The notes beneath the pieces are model-generated. The model was not told the DNA's origin, ran no database searches, and was given only the letters and a program-made list of their open reading frames with translations. Both the position numbers and the translations under genes were made by a program. A stretch of 33,808 nt of DNA from the NCBI GenBank assembly GCA_947498315.1, contig CANMLD010000025.1:1-33808 (forward strand), written 5' to 3'. The stretch is from Pseudomonadota bacterium. Lineage in GTDB: Bacteria > Myxococcota_A > UBA9042 > GCA-2863065. Shown piece by piece: positions 1 through 8,629 of this stretch. How positions within the stretch are numbered: the first letter of the stretch is position 1; each line of letters starts with the position of its first letter.

Positions 1-130
1 GGCCCTGCTGCTCATGGAATCTGTATCGGTTCGACGTTCTTGCTTCCCAGTTGCCCAGGTTGCTTGAATCGACTCACCGGAATTTTCTTTGGTTTCCGCA
101 CGAACTCTTGTTTCGTATACCTGCTATTCC

Positions 131-144
131 GTTTTCAGAGAGCG
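131..144 (-). promoter_or_regulatory. boxA-like antitermination element
   Basis: The minus strand reads CGCTCTCTGAAAAC here, close to the boxA core (GCTCTTTAACA/GCTCTTTGA) that recruits NusB/NusE to nascent rRNA transcripts. It is followed by GAATAG, a common sequence after boxA in rRNA leaders and spacers. It lies about 140 nt downstream of P2. Confidence 0.55.
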
Positions 145-275
145 ATGAATTCGTGAGCCACCCTTTGGAGGATGAGCTCATCGAACCCGAGAGGACTCGG
201 TAGCCGTAACGGCTGCGTTGACTCTCGGCACCGGTAGAGCGCTCTGTGAGGAGCTTTCTCTCGGTGGGGAGCGGG

Positions 276-303
276 ACTCTACCGGAACCCGCTTCGTCGT
301 CAA
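276..303 (-). promoter_or_regulatory. Downstream rRNA-type promoter (P2)
   Basis: On the minus strand TTGACG (298-303) and TAGAGT (276-281) are separated by 16 nt. An A-rich stretch precedes the -35 and GC-rich sequence follows the -10. With P1 this gives a tandem promoter arrangement typical of rRNA operons. Confidence 0.6.
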
Positions 304-418
304 GTGCCTTTTTCGGCTTTTTCCCCCGACCGGTGCTTTCTCGCTCCGGGGTGCGGCGTACCTCGTGAAAGGCTCGCTGCGGGGTCTCGCGTCCGGTGTC
401 CCGTCGGCGAGGTGGCGG

Positions 419-447
419 GTTGTACGGTCCCTCGTCGGGCCTTGCAA
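419..447 (-). promoter_or_regulatory. Upstream rRNA-type promoter (P1)
   Basis: On the minus strand, TTGCAA (442-447) and TACAAC (419-424) are separated by exactly 17 nt. The -35 box is preceded by an A/T-richer patch (448-466) that could act as an UP element, and the -10 is followed by a GC-rich discriminator, as expected of stringently controlled rRNA promoters. It lies just downstream of the lipid operon end on the same strand. Confidence 0.55.
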
Positions 448-458
448 GCCCTTTCTTT

Positions 459-501
459 GAGAAAAGGTCGGCCCCCTTTCGCGAGCGCGTCACAAGGCCG
501 A
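459..501 (-). terminator. Possible terminator of the lipid operon
   Basis: Immediately after the lipid-kinase stop codon (504-506) the minus strand forms TCGGCC (496-501) paired with GGCCGA (468-473), followed by a pyrimidine tract with TTTT (459-467). The loop is long and may fold further. It would insulate the downstream rRNA promoters from operon readthrough. Confidence 0.4.
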
Positions 502-503
502 GA

Positions 504-1418
504 TCACGCGCAAACCCGCAGTACCCCATGGAGCACGTCGAGGCGCTCTGGCTGCATCGTCACGATCTCGCCGTCGACCATGAGGTCGATGGCGCTGTCG
601 ATGTCGAACACGATGCGAGTGGCCTCCGAGGTGTAGACGGAGGGGCTCTCGACGTGCTTGCCGTCGAAGATCTTGGGGAAGGTGCGAAGGAGGCCGATGC
701 GGCCCATCTTGCCGACCTCGACGATGGCAACTTTTCCGTCGGAGACCGACGCATGGGGTGCCATCAGCATCTTCCCGCCCGTATAGCGGGAGTTGTTGAG
801 GCTTACGAAGAGACGTGGTTCGCGTTCCATGACGCCCCCTTCGACCGACATCGGGAAGGACTTGGGCTTCAACATGGCCGTGCGAGTGATCACGGCCATG
901 ACGTAGCCAACTTCTCCGAGCGCCTTGAAGCGGCGGTTCGTGAGCGCGCCGACGTCCGCCGTGAAGCCGTACGACAGGATGTTGATGTAGTAGATGGTCC
1001 CTTCGCGGCACGTAAGCTTGACGACGTCGCAGTCGCGCCGTGTTCCTTCGGCGAGAGCCTTCATCGAGTAGGCGGCACCTTCGGTCGTGAAGTCGCGCAG
1101 AAACGAGTTGCCAGTGCCGAGGGGCAAAAAGCCGAGGGTGGGCCGCTCGGCCTCGGGCGCTGTCGCAGCAGCCGGGAAGACCCCATTGACGATCTCGTAG
1201 CTGGTGCCGTCGCCGCCGACAGCGATGAAGTGACGACGCCCCTCGGCCCACGCCTGCCGGGCGATCTCCGTGCCCTCCCCTGCCCTCGATGTCAGGGCGA
1301 CATCGACGTTGAGGCCAGCAGCCTTCAACTGCGCCAGCGCCTCTGGGAAACGTTTGCCGCAGCGTCCGCCGCCCGCAGCGGGGTTGACGATGGCCAAGAA
1401 GCTCTCGTTTATGCTCAT
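504..1418 (-). CDS. Diacylglycerol/sphingosine-kinase family lipid kinase
   Basis: This 304-residue protein belongs to the DAGK catalytic family (YegS/DgkB-like), which transfers phosphate from ATP to a lipid hydroxyl at the cytoplasmic face of the membrane. Visible signatures are the N-terminal VNPAAGGG (residues 11-18), the nucleotide-binding GGDGT (68-72) and the following LGTGNSFLRDF-type segment. Length is normal for the family. The start is set at the ATG at 1418, which overlaps the upstream ligase stop as ATGA and has AAGGAG eight bases ahead; a longer frame to 1436 would add six residues inside the upstream gene. It is the last gene of the minus-strand lipid operon, so its substrate is probably a lipid made by that operon. 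The exact substrate is unknown. Confidence 0.88.
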   Translation of the reverse strand: MSINESFLAIVNPAAGGGRCGKRFPEALAQLKAAGLNVDVALTSRAGEGTEIARQAWAEGRRHFIAVGGDGTSYEIVNGVFPAAATAPEAERPTLGFLPLGTGNSFLRDFTTEGAAYSMKALAEGTRRDCDVVKLTCREGTIYYINILSYGFTADVGALTNRRFKALGEVGYVMAVITRTAMLKPKSFPMSVEGGVMEREPRLFVSLNNSRYTGGKMLMAPHASVSDGKVAIVEVGKMGRIGLLRTFPKIFDGKHVESPSVYTSEATRIVFDIDSAIDLMVDGEIVTMQPERLDVLHGVLRVCA

Positions 1419-3196
1419 TGGGGGAGCTCCTTCCAAATCGCCACCTTCTCATGGGCGGCGAGCTCGGCCTTCAGCGGGTCGCGCTTGACCTTCATCGAGG
1501 CCGTACGCGGGAACTCCCGAGACCAGGCGATGATCCCGGCGACCCGCTTGTAATCAGTCAGGCGTCGATTTCGCGCTCGGAGCTCGGCGATGACGGCATC
1601 GGTGAGCCCGAGCCCGACAGTCGACGACGCATCGTCGACTCTCCCACCGTCCTTCGGCCTCACCACGAGCACAAGGGACTCGCCCGTCATCTTCCCGGTC
1701 GGCCAGATGTAGCTCGATGCGTACGCGCAAATCTCTTCGACGTTCTTCACGCCGTCGAAGGCGGCTTCGATGTCCTCGGGGTAGACGTTCTTGCCGCCCT
1801 CCGTGACGATCATGTTCTTCGAGCGCCCGCACAGCTTGAGGTGGCCGCTCGCATCGAGCGTCCCAAGGTCGCCGGTCTTGAGCCACCCGTCTTGGATGGC
1901 ATCGGCCGTGAGCTCGGGCTCGTGAAGGTAGCCGGCCATGACCGTGGGGCCACGCACCCACACCTCTCCCACACCTTCCGGGTTGGAGTTGCGAAGTTGT
2001 ACCTCAGTGCCGCGGACGGGCTTGCCGACCGTATCACCGCGGAAGGGTTTGAGATCATTGACGGTGAGCACCGTGCCCGCCTCGGTTAAGCCATAACCGA
2101 TGACCACGGGGAGTCCGAGCCTATAGAAGAACTCGGCTGCGTCTCGGTCGACAAAGGCGCCGCCGCAGAACATCAGCTTCAGATGCCCGCCGAAGCCATC
2201 ATGGATGGGCTTCAAGAGCCTGCGAGAGAGCTCATGGCGAGGCTCCCGCTTCGTCGCGAGCTCGTTGACTCGCGTGAGGCCATCCACCATCGACCGTTGC
2301 CATGAAGGCAGCTCGTCGAGCTTCTCTTGAATGCGCTCCTTCAGCGCCTTCAAGATGAGTGGCACGAGGGCCATGTGCGTGATCTCGTAGCGCTTCATCG
2401 TGTCGACGATGTACTGCGGCCGCAGAGTGCGCTGGTGGACCACGTTGGCGCCCATGATGAATGGGACGATGAACCCGCACATGAAGTCGATGGCGTGGTT
2501 GGTAGGCAGGATCGAGAAGTATCTCTCTCCCTCCTCCATCGGGTACATCGACGCGAGGACTTCGGCCTGCGCCAGGTAGTTGCCGTGCGTGAGCTGGCAG
2601 CCCTTGGGCGTACCGCCGGTGCCGGAGCTGTAGACGATACTGGCGATGTCGCTCCGTCGCCGGGCGACGCTCGCAAAGGCCCGCTGGGCCGTCTGCTCCC
2701 AGCGTTCGACCGCGATCCCGGCGGGCCCGCTCAAGCTCTCGCCCTCGGGGGCCTCCGTCACGAGGACGCGCAAGTTATTAAAATCACTCAGATCCAGCTT
2801 GCGCCACGTGCTGTATTCCGTCACGAGAACGGCCGGGCGGCAATGCCGAAGCAGCGCGACCTGCTCTGGCGCCGTGAGCTTGTAGTCGAGCGGAACGATG
2901 GTCGCCCCTGCCCAGAAGGCGCCCGTGGCTGTTACGAGCCACTTCGCTTGGTTCGACATCAGGATTGCGACCCGGAAGGGCGCCTCTTCCTGCTCCCGCG
3001 CGGCCGGGAAGCCCACTGGCGCAGACGCGCAAAGCAGCGCCGTGACCCGTTGAGCGTCGGCGCGAAGGTCGCGGTAGGAGATGCGCTCCTTCTCCCGATT
3101 GCGATCGATCTCGATGAGCGCCGTAGCGCTCTTATACATGATGGTCGCGTCGTCGAGGGCCTCTCCGACGCTCGAGATGCGGGAGAGATCGATCAT
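1415..3196 (-). CDS. AMP-binding acyl-activating enzyme (acyl-CoA/acyl-ACP ligase)
   Basis: This is a 593-residue ANL-superfamily adenylating enzyme. It carries the phosphate-binding loop YSSGTGGTPKG (189-199), the GYGLTEAG adenylate motif (368-375), the hinge TGDLGTLDASGHLKLCGRSK (441-460) and a C-terminal catalytic-lysine segment (RTASMKVKR). Such enzymes activate a carboxylic acid as acyl-AMP and pass it to CoA or a carrier protein. The start ATG (3196) overlaps the stop of the acyl carrier protein gene as ATGA. That tight coupling suggests, but does not prove, that this ligase loads the neighbouring carrier. Its stop in turn overlaps the lipid-kinase start. It is diverged from the second ligase of the operon (4273-5937), so the two likely take different substrates or acceptors. 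Confidence 0.88.
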   Translation of the reverse strand: MIDLSRISSVGEALDDATIMYKSATALIEIDRNREKERISYRDLRADAQRVTALLCASAPVGFPAAREQEEAPFRVAILMSNQAKWLVTATGAFWAGATIVPLDYKLTAPEQVALLRHCRPAVLVTEYSTWRKLDLSDFNNLRVLVTEAPEGESLSGPAGIAVERWEQTAQRAFASVARRRSDIASIVYSSGTGGTPKGCQLTHGNYLAQAEVLASMYPMEEGERYFSILPTNHAIDFMCGFIVPFIMGANVVHQRTLRPQYIVDTMKRYEITHMALVPLILKALKERIQEKLDELPSWQRSMVDGLTRVNELATKREPRHELSRRLLKPIHDGFGGHLKLMFCGGAFVDRDAAEFFYRLGLPVVIGYGLTEAGTVLTVNDLKPFRGDTVGKPVRGTEVQLRNSNPEGVGEVWVRGPTVMAGYLHEPELTADAIQDGWLKTGDLGTLDASGHLKLCGRSKNMIVTEGGKNVYPEDIEAAFDGVKNVEEICAYASSYIWPTGKMTGESLVLVVRPKDGGRVDDASSTVGLGLTDAVIAELRARNRRLTDYKRVAGIIAWSREFPRTASMKVKRDPLKAELAAHEKVAIWKELPQ

Positions 3197-3423
3197 CGGC
3201 GGGTATCGATGACGGCGGCGAGGGCGGCGAAGGTGACGACACCCTGCAGTTCGTAGTCCGGGATCTCGACGTCGAACTTGTCCTCGACGTCCGACAAGAG
3301 GTCGAGCGCCTTGAGACTGTCGATACCAAGCTTCGCGAAGAAGTCGTCTTCAGCGCGAAGCGTGGCGGCGTCGACCTTGAAGCGCTTGGCGGCGAGCTGC
3401 ATCAGCGTGTTTACGGTTTCCAC
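3193..3423 (-). CDS. Acyl carrier protein
   Basis: This 76-residue acidic protein is an acyl carrier protein. The LGIDSLKALDLL helix-II motif places the phosphopantetheine attachment serine at residue 36, and the length is standard. It starts with GTG (3421-3423), supported by GAGGAG eight bases upstream. It is a discrete carrier sitting between the crotonase and a ligase rather than beside fatty-acid synthase genes, so it is likely dedicated to this operon's acyl intermediates. A phosphopantetheinyl transferase elsewhere in the genome must activate it; none is seen here. Confidence 0.93.
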   Translation of the reverse strand: METVNTLMQLAAKRFKVDAATLRAEDDFFAKLGIDSLKALDLLSDVEDKFDVEIPDYELQGVVTFAALAAVIDTRR

Positions 3424-3461
3424 GGGGTCTACTCCTCGGTGGCTTGGGTCGGGACCTTGAG

Positions 3462-4283
3462 TCAGCTCGGCAAGTAGGGTCGTACGTCCGTGCTCTCGAC
3501 GAAACGGCGCAGCCCTTCGGTGACGGCGTCATTATGAAACAGGCGCAAGAAGATCGCCTTCTCGGCCGCGAGCTCTTCGATTGGGAGCGGCTTCATGAAG
3601 GCTTTGCACGACACACGCGCGTCCCGATCGTACTTCGACTGTTGAGCCGTGAGGGCCTTGGCAGCACGCACGCCCTCCCCTTCCGGGACGACCTGGCTCA
3701 CTAGCCCTACCTCTTGCGCCTTGTTGGCGTTGAAGGTGCGACCCGTGATGAGCAGATCGCGAACCACGGCGTTTCCGACGTCTCGACGTAGCCGGGGGAT
3801 CCCGCCGAAGCCGGGGATGATACCGAGGCGCAGCTCGGGGAACGCGAAGCGGGCGTTCTTCTCGGCGATGAGGATGTCGCAGGTGAGCGCGAGCTCGAAG
3901 CCACCGCCGAAGCACACGCGGTGAACGACGCCCACCGTCGTCAAAGGCAGCATGTCGATGCGATCCATGACGGCATGGATTCGGTCGAGCCACGCCGCGA
4001 GACGCTCATGGTGGGTCGCGTCTTTACCTGCGGCGATGGCCGTATAGAGCTCGCGCAGGTTGGCACCCGCACAGAAGCCAGCCTCGAGGCCGCTTCGGAT
4101 GATGAGGCTATGGCCAACGGACGTATCGATTCGGTCGAGGGCCCCTTCGAGCGCGTCAAGCATCGTCGTGCCAATCTCGTTGCACGGCGGCGCATGAAGC
4201 AGGAGCTCGTAGCTGCCGCCTTCGAGGGAGAGCGTGAGCGACGACGTCTGAAAGACCGGCGCTGCGAACGGTTCAGCCTGCAT
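3462..4283 (-). CDS. Enoyl-CoA hydratase/isomerase (crotonase) family protein
   Basis: This 273-residue protein has the crotonase fold signatures: an oxyanion-hole segment FCAGANLREL and GGGFELALTCD followed by FPELRLGIIPGFGG. Both glutamates that act in water addition in classical enoyl-CoA hydratase (in GGGFE and FPE, 20 residues apart) are present, so an active hydratase/dehydratase is plausible. The start ATG at 4283 has a GAGG six bases upstream and overlaps the upstream ligase by 11 bases. In context it may adjust double bonds or hydroxyl groups on the acyl chain before or after loading on the carrier protein. Isomerase or hydrolase activity cannot be excluded for this versatile family. 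Confidence 0.88.
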   Translation of the reverse strand: MQAEPFAAPVFQTSSLTLSLEGGSYELLLHAPPCNEIGTTMLDALEGALDRIDTSVGHSLIIRSGLEAGFCAGANLRELYTAIAAGKDATHHERLAAWLDRIHAVMDRIDMLPLTTVGVVHRVCFGGGFELALTCDILIAEKNARFAFPELRLGIIPGFGGIPRLRRDVGNAVVRDLLITGRTFNANKAQEVGLVSQVVPEGEGVRAAKALTAQQSKYDRDARVSCKAFMKPLPIEELAAEKAIFLRLFHNDAVTEGLRRFVESTDVRPYLPS

Positions 4284-5937
4284 ACAGCGCCTCGATGTCC
4301 GCTCTGAAGTGCAACTCGATGGCCCGCCGCTTGAGCTTGGCGTTGGCGGTCAACAGGCCGGCCTCGGGGGTGAGTGTCTCTTTGAAGAGTTTGAACTTCT
4401 TGAGCTTTTTGTAGTGAGGTAGCGAAGCGTTGACCGCGTCGATGGCAGCACGGACCTCGGGCTCGGTCACGGGTCCGGTGACTAGCACCGTCAGGTAGGC
4501 GCGACCATGGCCGATGACGACAGCGTGTTCGATGGTCGGCAGTTCATCTCGCAGCTTCTCTTCGATCGGCTCGGGCGCGATCCAGTGGCCAGACTCGGGC
4601 TTCATGAGGTTCTTCACGCGGCCAACCACGCGGAGGTTGCCCTTGGGATCGATCTCCGCTTGGTCACCTGAGTAGAACCAGCCGCCCTTGATGACCTCGG
4701 CGGTCGCGTCGGGCTTGCCCCAGTAACCTTTGAAGATGTGGGGCCCGCGCGTGAGCAGCTCGTCGCCGTCACCGAGCTTCATCTCGACGCCGGCGATGGC
4801 ATGGCCGACCTTTCCGGCGTCGATGCCACCGGGGATGTCCATGGTCACGATGGCCGTCGTCTCCGTTAGGCCGTAGACCTGAAAGACGGGGATACCGATG
4901 AGCTCGAACCAGTGCTGCGTCTCAGGCGACAGGGGGGCTGAGCCGCAGACCAAGAAGTCGAGGCGAGAGCCGATCGTCTCCTTGATCTTCGGGAACACGA
5001 ACTTCTGGGCAGCTGCCAGCGCGATCTTGTCGAGGGCACCGCCTTTGCCCGCCCGGATCGAAGCGTCGGCGGCGAGGCCCTTCTCGTAGAGGGTACGGCC
5101 AATGCCGCCGCGCTCTGCCAGCACTTTACCGACGCCTGCCCGAATACGTTCGAGGACAGCCGGCACGTTCAGGTAGTAGCTCGGGTTGGCAGCCTTGATC
5201 TCGTCGACGAGGCGCGTCAGATCGGTGGAGATGAGCAGTCCGTTGCCCCGCCGAAGCTGTGTCCACAGCATGATGCGCGAGCCCGCGAAGCAGAAAGGCA
5301 GAAAGTGAAAGACGAAGTCCCGTTCCGGTCCCTTGACGATGCGGCCGAGGGCGGTCTCGGTCGTCGGGAGCATGAAGTCCACGTTGGCGTACGAGAGCTC
5401 GACGCCCTTCGGCACGCCGGTCGAACCGGAGGTGTAGATGATGGTGACGGTCGCGTCGGGCAGCAGATGTACCGGCGCTGAGGCCGACTTCTCGTGCGAG
5501 AAGACCGCGTCATAGAGTGCGTGTTTGCACGCACGCGCAGCGTCGCCATACCAAGCGGCCTGAAGCGCTGAGAGAAGCGCAGCGTCTGCGACTGCCACGG
5601 CCGCCGGGGTGCAGTCGTCCGCCATGACCGCGAGCTCACTGGCAGCTTGCCGTGAGTAGAGCGGCACGACGATGGCCCCTTCTGCAATGATGGCGAGGTC
5701 GAGCGCGACCCACTTCGCGCTGTTCGGTCCAAGCAACGCGACGCGATCGCCCGACCGTATCCCGATGTGAGTGAGCCAGGATCGTGCTCGCGCGACTAGC
5801 TCGGCGAGCTCGCCGTTCGTCACCGGTCGCTGCTCGAGCGCAGAACCCGGGCCGCCTGTGGGGACGATCTCGGTGAGCGACGCCTTGTGCGGCGCACGGG
5901 CCAGGTTTTCGAGGATGGTGCTGACGAACGAGCTCAC
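4273..5937 (-). CDS. Long-chain fatty acid-CoA ligase family (AMP-binding)
   Basis: This 554-residue ANL-superfamily ligase resembles long-chain acyl-CoA synthetases. It has YTSGSTGVPKG (168-178), VYGLTETTA (354-362) and a FYSGDQAEIDPKGNLRVVGR hinge (421-440), plus a C-terminal Lys-rich segment with ANAKLKRR for the second half-reaction. It activates fatty acids with ATP and normally forms acyl-CoA. The start is GTG at 5937, overlapping the stop of the pyruvyl transferase-like gene as GTGA, which indicates translational coupling. It probably feeds acyl-CoA to the two reductases encoded upstream in the same operon. Confidence 0.88.
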   Translation of the reverse strand: MSSFVSTILENLARAPHKASLTEIVPTGGPGSALEQRPVTNGELAELVARARSWLTHIGIRSGDRVALLGPNSAKWVALDLAIIAEGAIVVPLYSRQAASELAVMADDCTPAAVAVADAALLSALQAAWYGDAARACKHALYDAVFSHEKSASAPVHLLPDATVTIIYTSGSTGVPKGVELSYANVDFMLPTTETALGRIVKGPERDFVFHFLPFCFAGSRIMLWTQLRRGNGLLISTDLTRLVDEIKAANPSYYLNVPAVLERIRAGVGKVLAERGGIGRTLYEKGLAADASIRAGKGGALDKIALAAAQKFVFPKIKETIGSRLDFLVCGSAPLSPETQHWFELIGIPVFQVYGLTETTAIVTMDIPGGIDAGKVGHAIAGVEMKLGDGDELLTRGPHIFKGYWGKPDATAEVIKGGWFYSGDQAEIDPKGNLRVVGRVKNLMKPESGHWIAPEPIEEKLRDELPTIEHAVVIGHGRAYLTVLVTGPVTEPEVRAAIDAVNASLPHYKKLKKFKLFKETLTPEAGLLTANAKLKRRAIELHFRADIEALYAG

Positions 5938-7415
5938 GCGGCGCCTCCGGAGTGGGCCCCGCTCATGATCGCCTCAACCGCTGGCGGCAGCGACGGCAAG
6001 TGGGCCCAGGGGGTGCGCGGCAGCTCCTTTCGTGGGAACTCCGGGTAGACGCGACAGACCTCGTCCATGAAGTCGATGCCCATGTGGCCCATGAGCTCGA
6101 GCTGACGCGGCACGGAGCGCTTGATTCCCTCGAGGACCCAATCACGATCGTCATCGAGGCGACGCATCATCGTTAGGACCTTGGCATCGAGCTGATCTTC
6201 ATCGACTTCGAGGAAGAGCTCGGGTTGGCCGCGGTCGTTCATGAGGTTGCGGATGCGCTCGTCCATCGTGACACCGCCTGACGACACGAGCCCGGGCATC
6301 GACGTCACGACAGCGTGGAAGCGCGAGCTGACCATGGTCGAGCAGTTTCGGAGCACACTGACCATCTCGTACATGCGGTGTTCGTCCGAGATGAAGAGCG
6401 CCGCGCCCTTCGGGAGCAGCTTGACGACGTCTTCGCACGCGCCACGGTCGAGCTTCTCCATGCCGACCATGATGGGGAAGAAGTCGCGCTCCTGACAGAA
6501 CGCATGAGTCGCCTGAGCGAGCGCCGCGATGTAGGTCTCGTACTTCTTGTCGTTCTCGGCGGTCTTCGTGTGGAAGTAGATGCTCTTGTAATGCTCCTTC
6601 TTGTACTCGCCGAGGAAGGTGCGCGCGATGGCCTTGCCAACATCCGGCGTCACGGGCCACCAGAAGGGGTTTATGGGGCACACCGCCATGACCTTCTTCT
6701 TCCCATCCCAGCCGGCCTTCCGGAGCAGGTCGGCGCCGACCTCGAGCGGGGCGGGCTCGAAGGTCCAGGCCGAGTCCGCGCCAGCGGTCGTGCGGATACC
6801 GAGCTCGCCGAGCACTTGGCGCGAGGGCTCGTTGCGGCAGATGACCAGCGAGTGCTTGTTGTACTTTCGAACGAAATCCCGAAGATTCTCAGTCATGTAG
6901 CCGGCTTCGGCCCCGTAGCCGACCGAGATCTTGTTCTCGGCGGCTGCCATGCCGACGGCACCCGCCATCATGCAGGTGAGCGCGCTCGCGAACTTCGACT
7001 TGTACATACTGCCTTCACAGGCCACGACGCCGTGGTGCTGTGGACATTCGTCGAAGAGAAACTTCGGGAACACCTGCGGGAGCGTGATCTGGCGAACCGT
7101 GCGGAAGTAACCCTTCGAGAGCTCCCGGTCGGTGGTCACGATCGACATCTCGAGGTTGTCGTCGCCGATGACGTGCCTGAACTGCCGAATCATCTCCTCG
7201 ACGCGGACGTCGGCGCCGGTGTTGCGTGTCCCGACATAGCCTGCGAGGAGGAGCTTCAGGGCCTTACCGGGCTTCCAGCGCTCCTTGTCGAGACCGAGGG
7301 CGTAACGCATGGAACAGGCTTCGATGAAGCCGGCCATCGTCTGCTGAAGAAGGACGTCCGGGTCGACGGACTTTTGCAGCGACTTCCAGATGGGGTTCTC
7401 GGCGAAAGTGCTCAT
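5934..7415 (-). CDS. Polysaccharide pyruvyl transferase-like protein
   Basis: This 493-residue protein resembles the polysaccharide pyruvyl transferase family (WcaK/CsaB type). Evidence is the N-terminal Rossmann-like AGYVGTRNTGADVRVEEMIRQ (58-78) and the SRFHAVV motif (364-370) followed by a glycine-rich SSGG. Known members add pyruvate ketals to sugars of exopolysaccharides or cell-wall polymers using phosphoenolpyruvate. Its place between acyl reductase and acyl ligase genes is unusual and suggests that the acceptor may be a glycolipid headgroup, or that the fold has been recruited for something else. It starts one base after the SDR stop codon and its stop overlaps the ligase start. It is longer than many family members, with an extra C-terminal segment of about 70 residues. 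Confidence 0.75.
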   Translation of the reverse strand: MSTFAENPIWKSLQKSVDPDVLLQQTMAGFIEACSMRYALGLDKERWKPGKALKLLLAGYVGTRNTGADVRVEEMIRQFRHVIGDDNLEMSIVTTDRELSKGYFRTVRQITLPQVFPKFLFDECPQHHGVVACEGSMYKSKFASALTCMMAGAVGMAAAENKISVGYGAEAGYMTENLRDFVRKYNKHSLVICRNEPSRQVLGELGIRTTAGADSAWTFEPAPLEVGADLLRKAGWDGKKKVMAVCPINPFWWPVTPDVGKAIARTFLGEYKKEHYKSIYFHTKTAENDKKYETYIAALAQATHAFCQERDFFPIMVGMEKLDRGACEDVVKLLPKGAALFISDEHRMYEMVSVLRNCSTMVSSRFHAVVTSMPGLVSSGGVTMDERIRNLMNDRGQPELFLEVDEDQLDAKVLTMMRRLDDDRDWVLEGIKRSVPRQLELMGHMGIDFMDEVCRVYPEFPRKELPRTPWAHLPSLPPAVEAIMSGAHSGGAA

Positions 7416-7416
7416 G

Positions 7417-8565
<1,149 letters not shown>

Positions 8566-8629
8566 GATGATGACTCCGAGATGAGGGAGGGTGGGAACGG
8601 GACAGGCACCGGCGTGCCGGCGCCAGCGA

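Larger units (their letters stand above)
1..441 (-). other. Putative rRNA operon leader (5' external transcribed region)
   Basis: No credible protein gene occupies this stretch; the short open frames across it have no protein-like composition. On the minus strand it shows tandem sigma70-type promoters followed by a boxA-like antitermination element and then about 130 nt of leader, which is the usual layout upstream of a 16S rRNA gene. The canonical 16S 5' end (AGAGTTTGATC) is not reached, so the rRNA gene itself would lie to the left of the window. Small hairpins such as CCGAG/CTCGG near 187-200 fit a structured leader. The rRNA assignment is inference from promoter layout and boxA; no rRNA body is visible. 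Confidence 0.6.

Noticed and set aside
74-529. Minus-strand open frame of about 150 codons over the left edge
   Set aside because: Arg/Ser/Pro-rich composition with no protein signature; it overlaps the promoters, boxA and terminator-like hairpin and the end of the lipid kinase.
396-1553. Long plus-strand open frame opposite the lipid kinase
   Set aside because: Antisense shadow of a gene with clear kinase motifs; long antisense frames are common in GC-rich coding DNA.
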